A program made the position numbers and the translations under genes. A DNA stretch of 64,000 bases from Hydrogenovibrio kuenenii DSM 12350 (GTDB taxonomy: Bacteria > Pseudomonadota > Gammaproteobacteria > Thiomicrospirales > Thiomicrospiraceae). The DNA lies in the NCBI RefSeq assembly GCF_000526715.1, contig NZ_JAGP01000001.1, forward strand, positions 620,001 through 684,000, written 5' to 3'. The notes beneath the pieces were generated by a model. It was given only the letters and a program-made list of their open reading frames with translations. It had not been told where the DNA came from and did no database searches. Positions 34,792 to 42,819 of the stretch are shown here, piece by piece; position 1 is the stretch's first letter; every line of letters starts with the position of its first letter.

Positions 34792-34886
34792 AATTCCAAT
34801 TATTTTTTTGAATAAAATAAGTGTATGAATTTTATCAAAAAAACTATTTGTGTCTAGTTTGTAGTGATAATGAAAAATACCAATCA

Positions 34887-34903
34887 CGCCCTAGTTTGGT
34901 GCA
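34887..34903 (-). promoter_or_regulatory. NtrC enhancer site
   Basis: Minus-strand TGCACCAAACTAGGGCG resembles the NtrC consensus TGCAC-N7-GTGCA-like dyad at 12 of 17 positions. It lies about 100 bases upstream of the sigma-54 promoter, the usual enhancer distance. Confidence 0.55.
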
Positions 34904-35270
34904 GAGTTTTGATTATTTTGGGGCGTAACAAAAGTGTCAAGTATTATAAGAAAATTTAATCTGTTTGTAATTTGTATGGGTTATATTTCAGGCCAATAGT
35001 AGTTTGCGTGAATTTTTGTTCTGTTTTTTGTTTCTTTAATTGTCCTATGTGCAATACCCCTAGTTGGAAAGTATTGGTTGAGATTTGAACATAATTGAGT
35101 TGGCTTCAATAAAGTTTTATTGAAAAAAACGCTGTCTAAGTTATTATTGTTCCAATTAGGAGCTCCACGCAAAATTAAGATCCTTGATTGAAGAGACTTG
35201 TCGACAGTTTGGTTTCTAAGGTTATAAAAACAAAAAAGCAGCTCCTAAAATTTTTAAAGAGGAAAGGTAA
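34904..35270. other. Intergenic region before phoU
   Basis: With the glnA control sites this makes a 571-base gap. It must hold the phoU promoter, but I find no convincing Pho box. A 9 bp inverted repeat, TTAGGAGCT (35156-35164) and AGCTCCTAA (35240-35248), brackets 75 bases and ends just before the ribosome site GAGGAAAGG. It could fold the leader. No RNA gene or reading frame of note. Confidence 0.45.
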
Positions 35271-36008
35271 ATGGATAAGCAGGATTTTACGTCACACATC
35301 TCGACCGAATTAAATCGAAATCTCGAGGCTTTATTTAACCATATTTTGGAGATGGGTGGTTTGGTTGAAAGTCAGTTCGAAGGTGCGATGATGGCTTTGA
35401 CCGAGAACAACGTTAATCGAGCACAAGAAGTAATTTTGCTTGACCGTGCTGTGAATAACGCTGAAATGACGATTGATAAATTATGCGCTAAGGTCTTGTC
35501 CAGACAGCACCCTACGGCATCCGACTTGAGATTGATTATCGCGACAATTCGCATCGCCATTGATTTAGAACGTATTGGTGACGAAATTGTGAAGGTTGCC
35601 AAAATGGTAATGACCTTTGCGAAAGAAGATCAAATTGATAGCTGTGCAACCTTACCTGGTTATCTTTCGTTGATAGATATGGCCAACCGATCAATTAATA
35701 TGTTGCATGATGCATTAGATGGATTTGCTCGTGTAACAACAGAAGCGTCTCTAAAGCTTATCCAAGAAGAAGAGAATGTGGATAGGATTTATAAAGAAGG
35801 TTATCGAGAAGTGATTGAAGGTTTCAAAAATACACCTGAGAAAGCAGCGTGTTTAGCGGAAGTATTAATAACTTTGCGTGCCTTAGAGCGCATTTCTGAT
35901 CATGCCCGCAATATTGGTGAAAGCATTATTTATTTGATTAAGGGTAAAGACGTGAGAGAAATGGATCGCGAAACTTTAGTGGCATTTATTAACTCTCTTG
36001 AGGATTAA
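35271..36008 (+). CDS. phoU: PhoU phosphate signalling protein
   Basis: A 245-residue all-helical protein with two PhoU repeats, about residues 18-110 and 120-220; metal-binding acidic/Arg motifs such as DLERIGDEIVKVA and LERISDHARNIGE are present. PhoU dampens PhoR when phosphate is plentiful. Here it leads phoU-phoB-phoR, with 6 bases to phoB, and no pst transporter genes are adjacent. Instead a PiT-type permease is convergent downstream. GAGGAAAGG precedes the ATG. Confidence 0.95.
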   Translation: MDKQDFTSHISTELNRNLEALFNHILEMGGLVESQFEGAMMALTENNVNRAQEVILLDRAVNNAEMTIDKLCAKVLSRQHPTASDLRLIIATIRIAIDLERIGDEIVKVAKMVMTFAKEDQIDSCATLPGYLSLIDMANRSINMLHDALDGFARVTTEASLKLIQEEENVDRIYKEGYREVIEGFKNTPEKAACLAEVLITLRALERISDHARNIGESIIYLIKGKDVREMDRETLVAFINSLED

Positions 36009-36014
36009 GATAGG

Positions 36015-36707
36015 ATGGCGAACCACACTGTATTGGTTGTAGAGGATGAAGCGGCCATTCGTGATATGTTGAATTTCACGCTTTCGGCAGCAGATTTTAA
36101 AGTCATTGAAGCACCGAATGCAGAACAGGGCTGGAATTTGCTTTTGGAGCACCAGCCTGACTGTGTCATTCTAGATTGGATGTTGCCGGGTACCTCAGGT
36201 GTTTCTTTAGCGCAACGAATTCGCCAGCATGATCAAGTAGGACATACGCCTATTTTAATGCTGACTGCAAAAGGCGAAGAAAATGATCAGGTTAAGGGGT
36301 TTGAGGCTGGTGCAGACGACTATGTTGTGAAGCCTTTTTCACCACGTGCATTGGTAGCAAGATGTCAAGCGTTGCTTAGACGTCACATGCCGGATAAGCA
36401 TTCTTCTGAAATTATCAAAGCGGGGCTTTTGCAATTAGATTTGAGTAGCTATCGTTTTACTGTTGATGGTCAAGAAGTGAAGCTTGGTCCAACCGAATTC
36501 AAATTAATGCATTTCTTTATGACTCATTCTAATCGCGTGTATACGCGTTCCCAATTATTAGATCACGTCTGGGGTGAGAGTATTATTGTTGAAGAAAGAA
36601 CTGTGGATGTTCATATTCGACGACTCAGAAAAATCTTGGAACCAGTAGGTGTTGCTGATGTTATTCAAACAGTTAGAGGAGCGGGTTACCGCTTTTCTAC
36701 TGACTAA
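36015..36707 (+). CDS. phoB: PhoB response regulator
   Basis: A 230-residue OmpR-family regulator. The receiver domain (1-120) has phospho-acceptor Asp54 in VILDWMLPG, the acidic pair EDEAA and Lys in VVKPF; the winged-helix domain (about 135-228) has KLGPTEFKLMHFFM and RTVDVHIRRLRK. PhoB activates phosphate-starvation genes by binding Pho boxes; one is present before the PiT gene at 39695. It lies between phoU and phoR, so it is co-transcribed with both. Confidence 0.95.
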   Translation: MANHTVLVVEDEAAIRDMLNFTLSAADFKVIEAPNAEQGWNLLLEHQPDCVILDWMLPGTSGVSLAQRIRQHDQVGHTPILMLTAKGEENDQVKGFEAGADDYVVKPFSPRALVARCQALLRRHMPDKHSSEIIKAGLLQLDLSSYRFTVDGQEVKLGPTEFKLMHFFMTHSNRVYTRSQLLDHVWGESIIVEERTVDVHIRRLRKILEPVGVADVIQTVRGAGYRFSTD

Positions 36708-36726
36708 ATGCAAGTAGGTTATTGCA

Positions 36727-38028
36727 TTGACTGAAGGTGTTTCAAGAGAACTTACCTGGACGATTACAACGCTTTGGGGTGCACTTTTTATAGGCTGGTT
36801 AATTGAAGATTATGAGGTGGCTTTAGCGGGTTATCTTGTTTTCTTCTTGGGGCGCCATTTTTACAGTTTGAGGAAGTTTGAACTATGGCTAAAAGGGAGC
36901 TCTAAAGCATCATACCCTCCCGCTTCAGGTTTTTGGTCTGAAATAGGCTATTTGGTTTCTCGTAAGCAACGCTCGCTTGAAAAACTAGCTGAATTACAAG
37001 CACATAAATACCAGCAACTGCAAGCAGCATCCATGTCTATACCGGATGCCATTATCTCTATTGATCCCGGTGGTAAAATAGAGTGGTTCAATGCGGCAGC
37101 TAAGCGTATGCTGCACTTAAGGCATTCTGACGTTTCCCTTTCTCTTGAACCGCTTGTTCGTGTCCCAGAGTTTATTTCTTATTTAAAGCAAGAAAATTAC
37201 ACTAAACCTCTAATTTTGCCCTCATTTAAAGGTGTAAAAAGAGTTTTGAGTGTATCCGTTTTTGAATATTACCAGCATCACAAACTTATTGTGATTAAAG
37301 ATATTCATGAGCTTTACAACTTGGCACAAATTCGTAAAGATTTTATCGCCAATGCCTCTCATGAGTTAAGAACGCCTTTGACGGTATTTAATGGCTATTT
37401 GGAAATGATGCTGGAAATGCAGTCGGATGAGTCCACGTGGCAAAAACCTTTAGAACAAATGCATACTCAGTCGCAAAGAATGCAATCCATCATCAATGAC
37501 TTGCTAACCTTGTCAGCGATGGAGTCTGAAACGTTGACTGAAGATAAAAAAGTTATTGATGTACCATCTATTCTTAATGGCCTTCAATTAAATGCAGGGC
37601 TGATTAGCTCAGATAAACATCAGTTTAAATTTGAGATAGAGCCTGGTTTAAAAATAGTAGGTTACTTAACGCCATTAACCAGTGTATTTACAAACTTGAT
37701 TGCTAATGCGGTTCGCTATACACCAGAAAATGGGTCGATTACCGTTAGGTGGTATCAAAATTCAAAGGGCGTGTTTTTTGAAGTTGAGGATACTGGGATA
37801 GGCATTGCGCAAGAGCACATACCAAGAGTTACGGAAAGATTTTATCGGGTTGATACGGCAAGATCACGTGACACTGGTGGAACAGGTCTTGGTTTAGCCA
37901 TTGTTAAACATATCTTAGAAAGGCACCAAGCTGAGCTGGTTATTAAAAGTCAGGTAAGGGTTGGTTCCACTTTTATTTGCCGTTTTCCACTGACTGCAAA
38001 ATCAGATGCGAAGACAGAAGAAGCTTAA
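36727..38028 (+). CDS. phoR: PhoR sensor histidine kinase
   Basis: A 433-residue membrane kinase starting at TTG 36727. Two membrane helices lie within about residues 10-45, with almost no periplasmic part, as in PhoR; a PAS domain spans about 95-195; HisKA carries NASHELRTPLT with His212; the ATPase domain has NLIANAVRYTP, DTGIGI and GTGLGLAIVKH. It phosphorylates PhoB when phosphate is scarce. Its end is 38 bases from the convergent PiT gene. Confidence 0.95.
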   Translation: MTEGVSRELTWTITTLWGALFIGWLIEDYEVALAGYLVFFLGRHFYSLRKFELWLKGSSKASYPPASGFWSEIGYLVSRKQRSLEKLAELQAHKYQQLQAASMSIPDAIISIDPGGKIEWFNAAAKRMLHLRHSDVSLSLEPLVRVPEFISYLKQENYTKPLILPSFKGVKRVLSVSVFEYYQHHKLIVIKDIHELYNLAQIRKDFIANASHELRTPLTVFNGYLEMMLEMQSDESTWQKPLEQMHTQSQRMQSIINDLLTLSAMESETLTEDKKVIDVPSILNGLQLNAGLISSDKHQFKFEIEPGLKIVGYLTPLTSVFTNLIANAVRYTPENGSITVRWYQNSKGVFFEVEDTGIGIAQEHIPRVTERFYRVDTARSRDTGGTGLGLAIVKHILERHQAELVIKSQVRVGSTFICRFPLTAKSDAKTEEA

Positions 38029-38066
38029 AGTCCAGTATATTGAAGCTTGTTTGCTTGAACTGAACC

Positions 38067-39638
38067 TTACGGTAGCATAATGCCTCTAATCGTGAAGTAA
38101 ATCAGTGCTGCAATTAATGCAGAAGCGGGTACGGTAATAAGCCATGCAGCAACAATTTTCAGAAAGGCAGAACGCTTAACTAACTCTTTTTGATAAACCT
38201 TATTTAAAGATTTACGTTCTTTTTTGGTCAGCTCAATAGAAGCTTTATGTTGCTTTAATTCTGCCAACATTTGCTTTTTTTGAATAAGGCTAGCACTAGA
38301 AAATTGCTTAATGTATTGGTCAACATCGGTTTGTCCGAGACTTTGATAGTGCTCCCGAATGTTTTGCAGGGTTTTTGCATGATTGCGCTTTAAATATTCC
38401 CGCAGAAATCCAACACCGAAAATCCCACCAACTGCAATGTGTGTTGAGCTGACAGGTAAACCTAGTTGTGATGCCACGATAACTGTAATAGCTGCAGCCA
38501 TGGCGATCGAAAAGGCCCGCATTTGATCTAAATCAGTAATTTCTTCGCCCACTGTTTTTATCAGTTTAGGACCAAATAAAGCTAAGCCTAAACTAATCCC
38601 TAGGGCGCCAATAAGCATAATCCAAAGAGGAATGCTTGCTGTCGATGCAACGCCGTCATGAACGATGGCATCATTGATTGCAGCTAAAGGCCCTACGGCA
38701 TTTGCGACATCATTGGCACCATGAGCAAAGCTAAGGAGTGCTGCAGCAAAGATAAGAGGAATCGTGAAAAGGGTGTTTACACTCGCCTTTTCATTTTTCA
38801 TATGTATTGATTGACCCTTCATGACTTGTTTGACGATGATGTAAACCACAATAGCGACAATAAGACCGATAAGCGTTGCGATAGAGAAATCGGTTTTCCA
38901 AATCTTTTTGAAGCCTTTTAGAATGAGATAGGTTGAGAATGCCCATGCCATGATGGAAACCATAATGGGAACCATTTTGCGGGCGGCCGCGATCATGTCT
39001 TCTTTGTAAGTAATACTGCGCTTGATCCAAAGCAGAAAGGCAGCAGCAATGGCTCCGCCTATTACAGGTGAGATGACCCAGCTTGCAACAATAGAGCCCA
39101 TTTTATCCCAGTTTGCAATGTCCCAGCCGGCGGCAGCGATACCTGCGCCGAGTACACCGCCAACAATGGAGTGCGTTGTTGAAACTGGTGCGCCAACAGC
39201 AGTAGCAATATTTAGCCAAATAGCACCAGATAAAAGAGCTGCCATCATTAACCAAACAAAGGTATGGCTATTTTCAATAAGTGCTGGGTCTATGATGCCA
39301 TTTTTAATGGTGTTTACAACATCGCCGCCAGCAATCAATGCCCCGGCAGATTCACAGATAGCAGCAATAATAATTGCGCCGGTCAATGTAACGGCTTTTG
39401 AACCAACCGCAGGTCCAACATTATTGGCGACATCATTAGCACCGATATTCATGGCCATGTAGCCACCAATCATCGCACCGACAATGAGCTCAATGCTGAA
39501 AGAACCCGTTCCAAGGTGAAGGTTCGCAGAAAAGATCATAATGGAGATAATAAAAAGCAGTGATGCCCCTAAGCGGAACATCTCTTTGCGACTCTTTTGA
39601 GTAGCATCTTCAATTTCATTTATATTTCGAAATTCCAT
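38067..39638 (-). CDS. PiT-family inorganic phosphate permease
   Basis: A 523-residue membrane protein with about ten to twelve helices. The paired PiT signatures are present: GANDVANNVGPAVGSKA in the N-terminal half and GANDVANAVGPLAA in the C-terminal half, plus PVSTTHSIVGG and PVSSTHIAVGG. A hydrophilic region of about 90 residues follows the tenth helix. It imports phosphate (with cation or proton). A Pho box lies upstream, so it is probably induced at low phosphate by the neighbouring PhoBR, which is unusual for a PiT transporter that is often constitutive. Confidence 0.93.
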   Translation of the reverse strand: MEFRNINEIEDATQKSRKEMFRLGASLLFIISIMIFSANLHLGTGSFSIELIVGAMIGGYMAMNIGANDVANNVGPAVGSKAVTLTGAIIIAAICESAGALIAGGDVVNTIKNGIIDPALIENSHTFVWLMMAALLSGAIWLNIATAVGAPVSTTHSIVGGVLGAGIAAAGWDIANWDKMGSIVASWVISPVIGGAIAAAFLLWIKRSITYKEDMIAAARKMVPIMVSIMAWAFSTYLILKGFKKIWKTDFSIATLIGLIVAIVVYIIVKQVMKGQSIHMKNEKASVNTLFTIPLIFAAALLSFAHGANDVANAVGPLAAINDAIVHDGVASTASIPLWIMLIGALGISLGLALFGPKLIKTVGEEITDLDQMRAFSIAMAAAITVIVASQLGLPVSSTHIAVGGIFGVGFLREYLKRNHAKTLQNIREHYQSLGQTDVDQYIKQFSSASLIQKKQMLAELKQHKASIELTKKERKSLNKVYQKELVKRSAFLKIVAAWLITVPASALIAALIYFTIRGIMLP

Positions 39639-39694
39639 GAGACTTTTGCAATTTTGATATTCGTGTGCAGATTGTAATCAATTAAGTGGGTTTT

Positions 39695-39712
39695 ATGACA
39701 AAAATGTGACAA
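39695..39712 (-). promoter_or_regulatory. Pho box before the PiT permease gene
   Basis: On the minus strand, TTGTCACATTTTTGTCAT contains two TGTCAY units 11 bases apart, start to start, the spacing of the PhoB consensus (CTGTCAT-N5-CTGTCAT). It lies about 57 bases before the start codon. Confidence 0.72.
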
Positions 39713-39842
39713 AAAATAACTAATGAGCTGTTTTAGCAAAATTTTCAGGAGAATTAGCTGAAAAATTTTCATTGATATGTCACATAAGTACAGATGCAAC
39801 AAGTCAGAATATTAGCTTTTAATTTTGCCAAAAGGTTGAGAA

Positions 39843-39974
39843 GTGAAAAGGTTTGTTGTGTTGGTGATTGGTGTGTTGAGTTCTGTGGCGTCTACTCAGG
39901 CAATTTCAGAGACGGCAATTGATAGAGCTGGAGAGTCATCTGGTCAGATTTTAGAGTTTATTTCTCAAGAATGA
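39843..39974 (+). CDS. Small exported protein, 43 residues
   Basis: A short frame with a GTG start at 39843 and AAAGG 8 bases upstream. Residues 1-20 look like a signal peptide (two basic residues, then VVLVIGVLSSVAS, with cleavage near TQA-IS). The mature part would be only about 23 residues, mostly polar. A hairpin follows six bases after the stop. I do not recognise it. It could be a small periplasmic peptide or the remnant of a longer gene. Confidence 0.4.
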   Translation: MKRFVVLVIGVLSSVASTQAISETAIDRAGESSGQILEFISQE

Positions 39975-39980
39975 ATTCCT

Positions 39981-40007
39981 GGCTTTATTTGTCGAATGAA
40001 TAAAGCC
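39981..40007. terminator. Hairpin between the small exported protein and the ferredoxin gene
   Basis: Stem GGCTTTATT/AATAAAGCC (9 bp) with a 9-base loop. Neither strand has a good T-run after it, so it may be a weak terminator for the convergent pair. Confidence 0.45.
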
Positions 40008-40023
40008 AAAAAGGAAGAATGTT

Positions 40024-40275
40024 TTAAATTAACTCTATTTCAATATCTGAAGTAGGGATAACACTACAAGTCAGAATATCTTGTCCCTCTGTCTCATAAA
40101 CTGCTTCTTGAATGTTTTCGATGCTGCCTGATAGTAAACGTACTTCACAGGCACCACAGTTGCCACCACGGCAGCTATAGGGCATATCAAAGCCAGCTTC
40201 ATCTAAGCATTCTAAAAGTGAGAACTGTCCATCAAATTCACATTCACCTTGCCCAATTACGGTAATTTTATGCAT
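40024..40275 (-). CDS. Plant-type [2Fe-2S] ferredoxin
   Basis: An 83-residue soluble electron carrier. Cys35, Cys40, Cys43 and Cys70 (C-x4-C-x2-C-x26-C in YSCRGGNCGAC...ILTC) hold the cluster, matching short YfaE-like and plant-type ferredoxins. It passes electrons to an oxygenase or reductase. No ribonucleotide reductase gene is adjacent, so the partner is unknown; the desaturase-like enzyme at 22578 is one possible customer, without proof. ATG at 40275 follows AAGGAAC. Confidence 0.9.
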   Translation of the reverse strand: MHKITVIGQGECEFDGQFSLLECLDEAGFDMPYSCRGGNCGACEVRLLSGSIENIQEAVYETEGQDILTCSVIPTSDIEIELI

Positions 40276-40399
40276 AACTCTTTGTTCCTTAGTTCTTAGC
40301 GTTGTGCGATTAAAAACAGAATTATTCTAACAGATTCGCTGAAGCTAATAAGTTGCATTTATGAGGAGGTGATTGGGCGGATCTGGAGTGAAAAAATAA

Positions 40400-40428
40400 A
40401 TTAAAGGAGCTCTTGAGGCTCCTTTAAT
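40400..40428 (-). terminator. Terminator of the DsrE-like gene
   Basis: Stem ATTAAAGGAGC/GCTCCTTTAAT (11 bp) with a 7-base loop; on the minus strand it is followed by TTATTTTTT. Lies 15 bases after the DsrE-like gene. Confidence 0.88.
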
Positions 40429-40443
40429 CGGAACTATAGCAGT

Positions 40444-40977
40444 TTACCAAACGAGTAGTTTGTAGCCTTTTTCTTGTAAGGCCATGAGTGCAGCAGCACC
40501 AACTTGAGCATATTCCGCAAAAGGGCGCATGTCCTTGTCGGTCCAACCAATGGTTTTCATTGTGTTTCCGCAAGCAATCCATCGAACATGATAATCTGTC
40601 GCCAAACTTTTCACTCGAGCGTAGATTTCGGGAGGGACTTTTCGTTGTGGATGTTTTGCCAATACGTGAATACCAGGGCCGATAGCAACCACTGCAATGC
40701 CAACATTGTCACCGAATTCAGTAATCATAGCTTGGATTGAGTTAAGAATATGTGTTTGATAGTCTGGGTCAGATTTATTCCACATGTAAACCGCTTTATG
40801 TTCCGGTGGGTCACCCGGGAAACGGTCGCTTGGTGGTATTTGAAGTTCGGGAAGGACTTTTAAAGTGTGGTTTGCTTGTTTGGTCATATCTGCGTGACTT
40901 ATAACCGGCAAAGCAATGAGTACAATTAAAGCAATTAAGTTTAATTGGAAAGGTTTGGGAATGATGAACTGTTTCAT
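40444..40977 (-). CDS. Exported DsrE/F-like protein
   Basis: A 177-residue protein. ATG at 40977 is chosen because AAAGGA lies 7 bases upstream. Residues 1-32 are a signal peptide (NLIALIVLIALPVISHA). The rest has a DsrE/F-type fold: HKAVYMWNKSDPD, IAVVAIGPGIHVLA, an IACGNTM segment with one cysteine, and a C-terminal LMALQEKGYKLLVW. DsrE-like proteins take part in sulfur transfer; exported single-Cys forms are common in sulfur-oxidising bacteria, but the specific role here is not known. Divergent from bolA. Confidence 0.75.
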   Translation of the reverse strand: MKQFIIPKPFQLNLIALIVLIALPVISHADMTKQANHTLKVLPELQIPPSDRFPGDPPEHKAVYMWNKSDPDYQTHILNSIQAMITEFGDNVGIAVVAIGPGIHVLAKHPQRKVPPEIYARVKSLATDYHVRWIACGNTMKTIGWTDKDMRPFAEYAQVGAAALMALQEKGYKLLVW

Positions 40978-41079
40978 ATCAAGTCCTTTATGAGGTCTGA
41001 TGAAAAAAATCAAATATATAGTTTTAAGTATAAACGTTATTATATAGCGAATTATTCCAAAGTATGTATTGAGAAAAAA

Positions 41080-41382
41080 ATGAGTTTACAAGCTGTAATA
41101 GAATCGAAAATCCAAACAGCATTTCAAGTTAAGTATTTAGCCATAGAGAACGAAAGTCATATGCACTCAGGATCTGCAGTTGAATCACACTTTAAAATGA
41201 CGCTAGTAGCCAATGAGTTTGAGGGGATGTCAAAGGTAAAAAGGCATCAAGCTGTATATAAAGCTTTAGCCGAAGAAATGCCAAAGTTTCATGCCTTGGC
41301 ATTACATACGTTTTCGCCGACAGAGTGGCAAGAAACACCTAGTGTTGCGGACTCTCCGTTATGTCAAGGCGGTGGAAAGTAG
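41080..41382 (+). CDS. bolA: BolA-family protein
   Basis: A 100-residue BolA protein. The ATG at 41080 gives MSLQAVIESKIQTAF, the normal start; the frame upstream to 40945 is not BolA-like. The motif SHFKMTLVANEFEGMSKVKRHQAVY (described here as the SHF...F-G...RH-x2-Y pattern, about residues 34-58) and the H-ALALHTFSP strand are typical. BolA proteins pair with monothiol glutaredoxins in iron-sulfur handling and affect cell shape. It is convergent with the 193-residue membrane-protein gene, with 4 bases between stops. Confidence 0.93.
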   Translation: MSLQAVIESKIQTAFQVKYLAIENESHMHSGSAVESHFKMTLVANEFEGMSKVKRHQAVYKALAEEMPKFHALALHTFSPTEWQETPSVADSPLCQGGGK

Positions 41383-41386
41383 GAAG

Positions 41387-41968
41387 CTACTCTTCTTCTT
41401 CAGGTACGTAGTTTGGATCTGTTTCAGGGTGTTTTAGACGCCAAATATAAATGAACTTTTCAAGGTCCAGTTTGTTTTGTAGTAAGCGTATAGCAGCGAT
41501 GTATTGCTCAATATAGATGAAATTTTTTCTGCGAACACTTTGCCATAGGTGACGATATTTTGTGGGTAAAAAATCATGAAAATGTGGGATTAACCCATAC
41601 TCTCCCTCAAGTGCCTCGATGCGTCTAATGGCTTCGAGTCTGGCGAGCCCTTTAAATTTGCGCTCATATTGGTCTAACATTTGACCGATGATAAAGATTA
41701 TGGCGGCAGATATAATGAAGCTGGCAATGAAGTAACCTGTTAAAAAGGTGCCAAGCAATGTACCTATGACCAGTATCAGGGCGCTTACAGGCATAGTCAT
41801 AACAAATAGCCATGCCTGATTGCCTTTGACTTCTTCAGTTAAGTTTGCCAAGTCAAGGTCATCAAGGTTAACTTGTTGAAGACGAGTAAGCATCTCTTCC
41901 GCTGTTGGCGGAGAGAAAGTTGCTTCCTCTTCTGCTTCAGGTTGTATATATTCGTTTTCTTCCGCCAT
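41387..41968 (-). CDS. Uncharacterised membrane protein, 193 residues
   Basis: The N-terminal 50 residues are acidic and polar, followed by two adjacent membrane helices (about 52-74 and 78-96) and a basic, helical C-terminal domain of about 95 residues with an acidic tail (VPEEEE). No signal peptide. I do not recognise a family. It lies 14 bases downstream of apaH on the same strand and is probably at the end of the lptD-surA-pdxA-rsmA-apaH transcript. Confidence 0.75.
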   Translation of the reverse strand: MAEENEYIQPEAEEEATFSPPTAEEMLTRLQQVNLDDLDLANLTEEVKGNQAWLFVMTMPVSALILVIGTLLGTFLTGYFIASFIISAAIIFIIGQMLDQYERKFKGLARLEAIRRIEALEGEYGLIPHFHDFLPTKYRHLWQSVRRKNFIYIEQYIAAIRLLQNKLDLEKFIYIWRLKHPETDPNYVPEEEE

Positions 41969-41982
41969 TTCTTACCTAAGTC

Positions 41983-42816
41983 TTATTTACGGCAATTTTC
42001 TGGACAGTTTACCGTATGCCTTTGATTGGTATCCAAACAGTATGCCGTGAGTTGTCCACCCCATAAGCAGCCTGTATCTGTTGAATGAATTTCATAAGCA
42101 TCGATTGCGCCAAGTGTTGACCAGTGCCCGAAGAAAATTTGCTTATCGAGGTTTTGTCGTTCTTCAAAACAAAACCAAGGTTGGTACTTGGATTTTAGGA
42201 TTGTACCTGATGGTGCCATTTTACTTTTAAATTCAAGTTTGCCATTTTTATCACAATAACGCATTCTAACTAACGCATTTAGAATATAGCGAATACGGTC
42301 CCAGTCTTTTAATTTGTCGTCCCATTCGTTGGGTTCACTGCCAAAAAGATGGTGCTTAAGGCTTTTTTTCCAGTCGTCTGCTTGAATCACTGCTTCGACT
42401 TCTTGAGCGCGCTCTTTAGCCTGTTTAATGGACCATTGTGGAGGAATGCCAGCGTGAACCATTACAGCAGGAAATTTAGAATGCTCAACAAATAATGGTT
42501 GATGCCTTAGCCAGTTAATGAGGTCGTCAGCATCTTTTGCTTTTAGGATAGGTTGGAGTGTATCTGTCTTTGCTCGGTATTTATCAAGCCCTGCATAGGC
42601 TGCCAATAAGTGGAAGTCATGGTTACCAAGTACCATTTTGCCTGAATCGCCAAGGTTTTTTACAAACCTCAAGCACTCTAAAGATTTTGGGCCACGATTT
42701 ACGATGTCTCCAGCAAACCAGAGTTCGTCTTTTGCCGGATCATATTTGATTTTATCCAACAAATTCATTAAGTCATCATAACAGCCCTGTAAGTCTCCTA
42801 TGATATAGGTTGCCAT
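41983..42816 (-). CDS. apaH: Symmetrical diadenosine tetraphosphatase
   Basis: A 277-residue metallophosphatase. Motifs GDLQGCYDDL, GDIVNRGPKSLE and GNHDFHLLA bind the dinuclear metal, and the late MVHAG and HW segments complete the site. It hydrolyses Ap4A to two ADP, and can remove caps from RNA. It follows rsmA by 3 bases; apaG, often between them, is absent here. Confidence 0.95.
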   Translation of the reverse strand: MATYIIGDLQGCYDDLMNLLDKIKYDPAKDELWFAGDIVNRGPKSLECLRFVKNLGDSGKMVLGNHDFHLLAAYAGLDKYRAKTDTLQPILKAKDADDLINWLRHQPLFVEHSKFPAVMVHAGIPPQWSIKQAKERAQEVEAVIQADDWKKSLKHHLFGSEPNEWDDKLKDWDRIRYILNALVRMRYCDKNGKLEFKSKMAPSGTILKSKYQPWFCFEERQNLDKQIFFGHWSTLGAIDAYEIHSTDTGCLWGGQLTAYCLDTNQRHTVNCPENCRK

Positions 42817-42819
42817 GGT

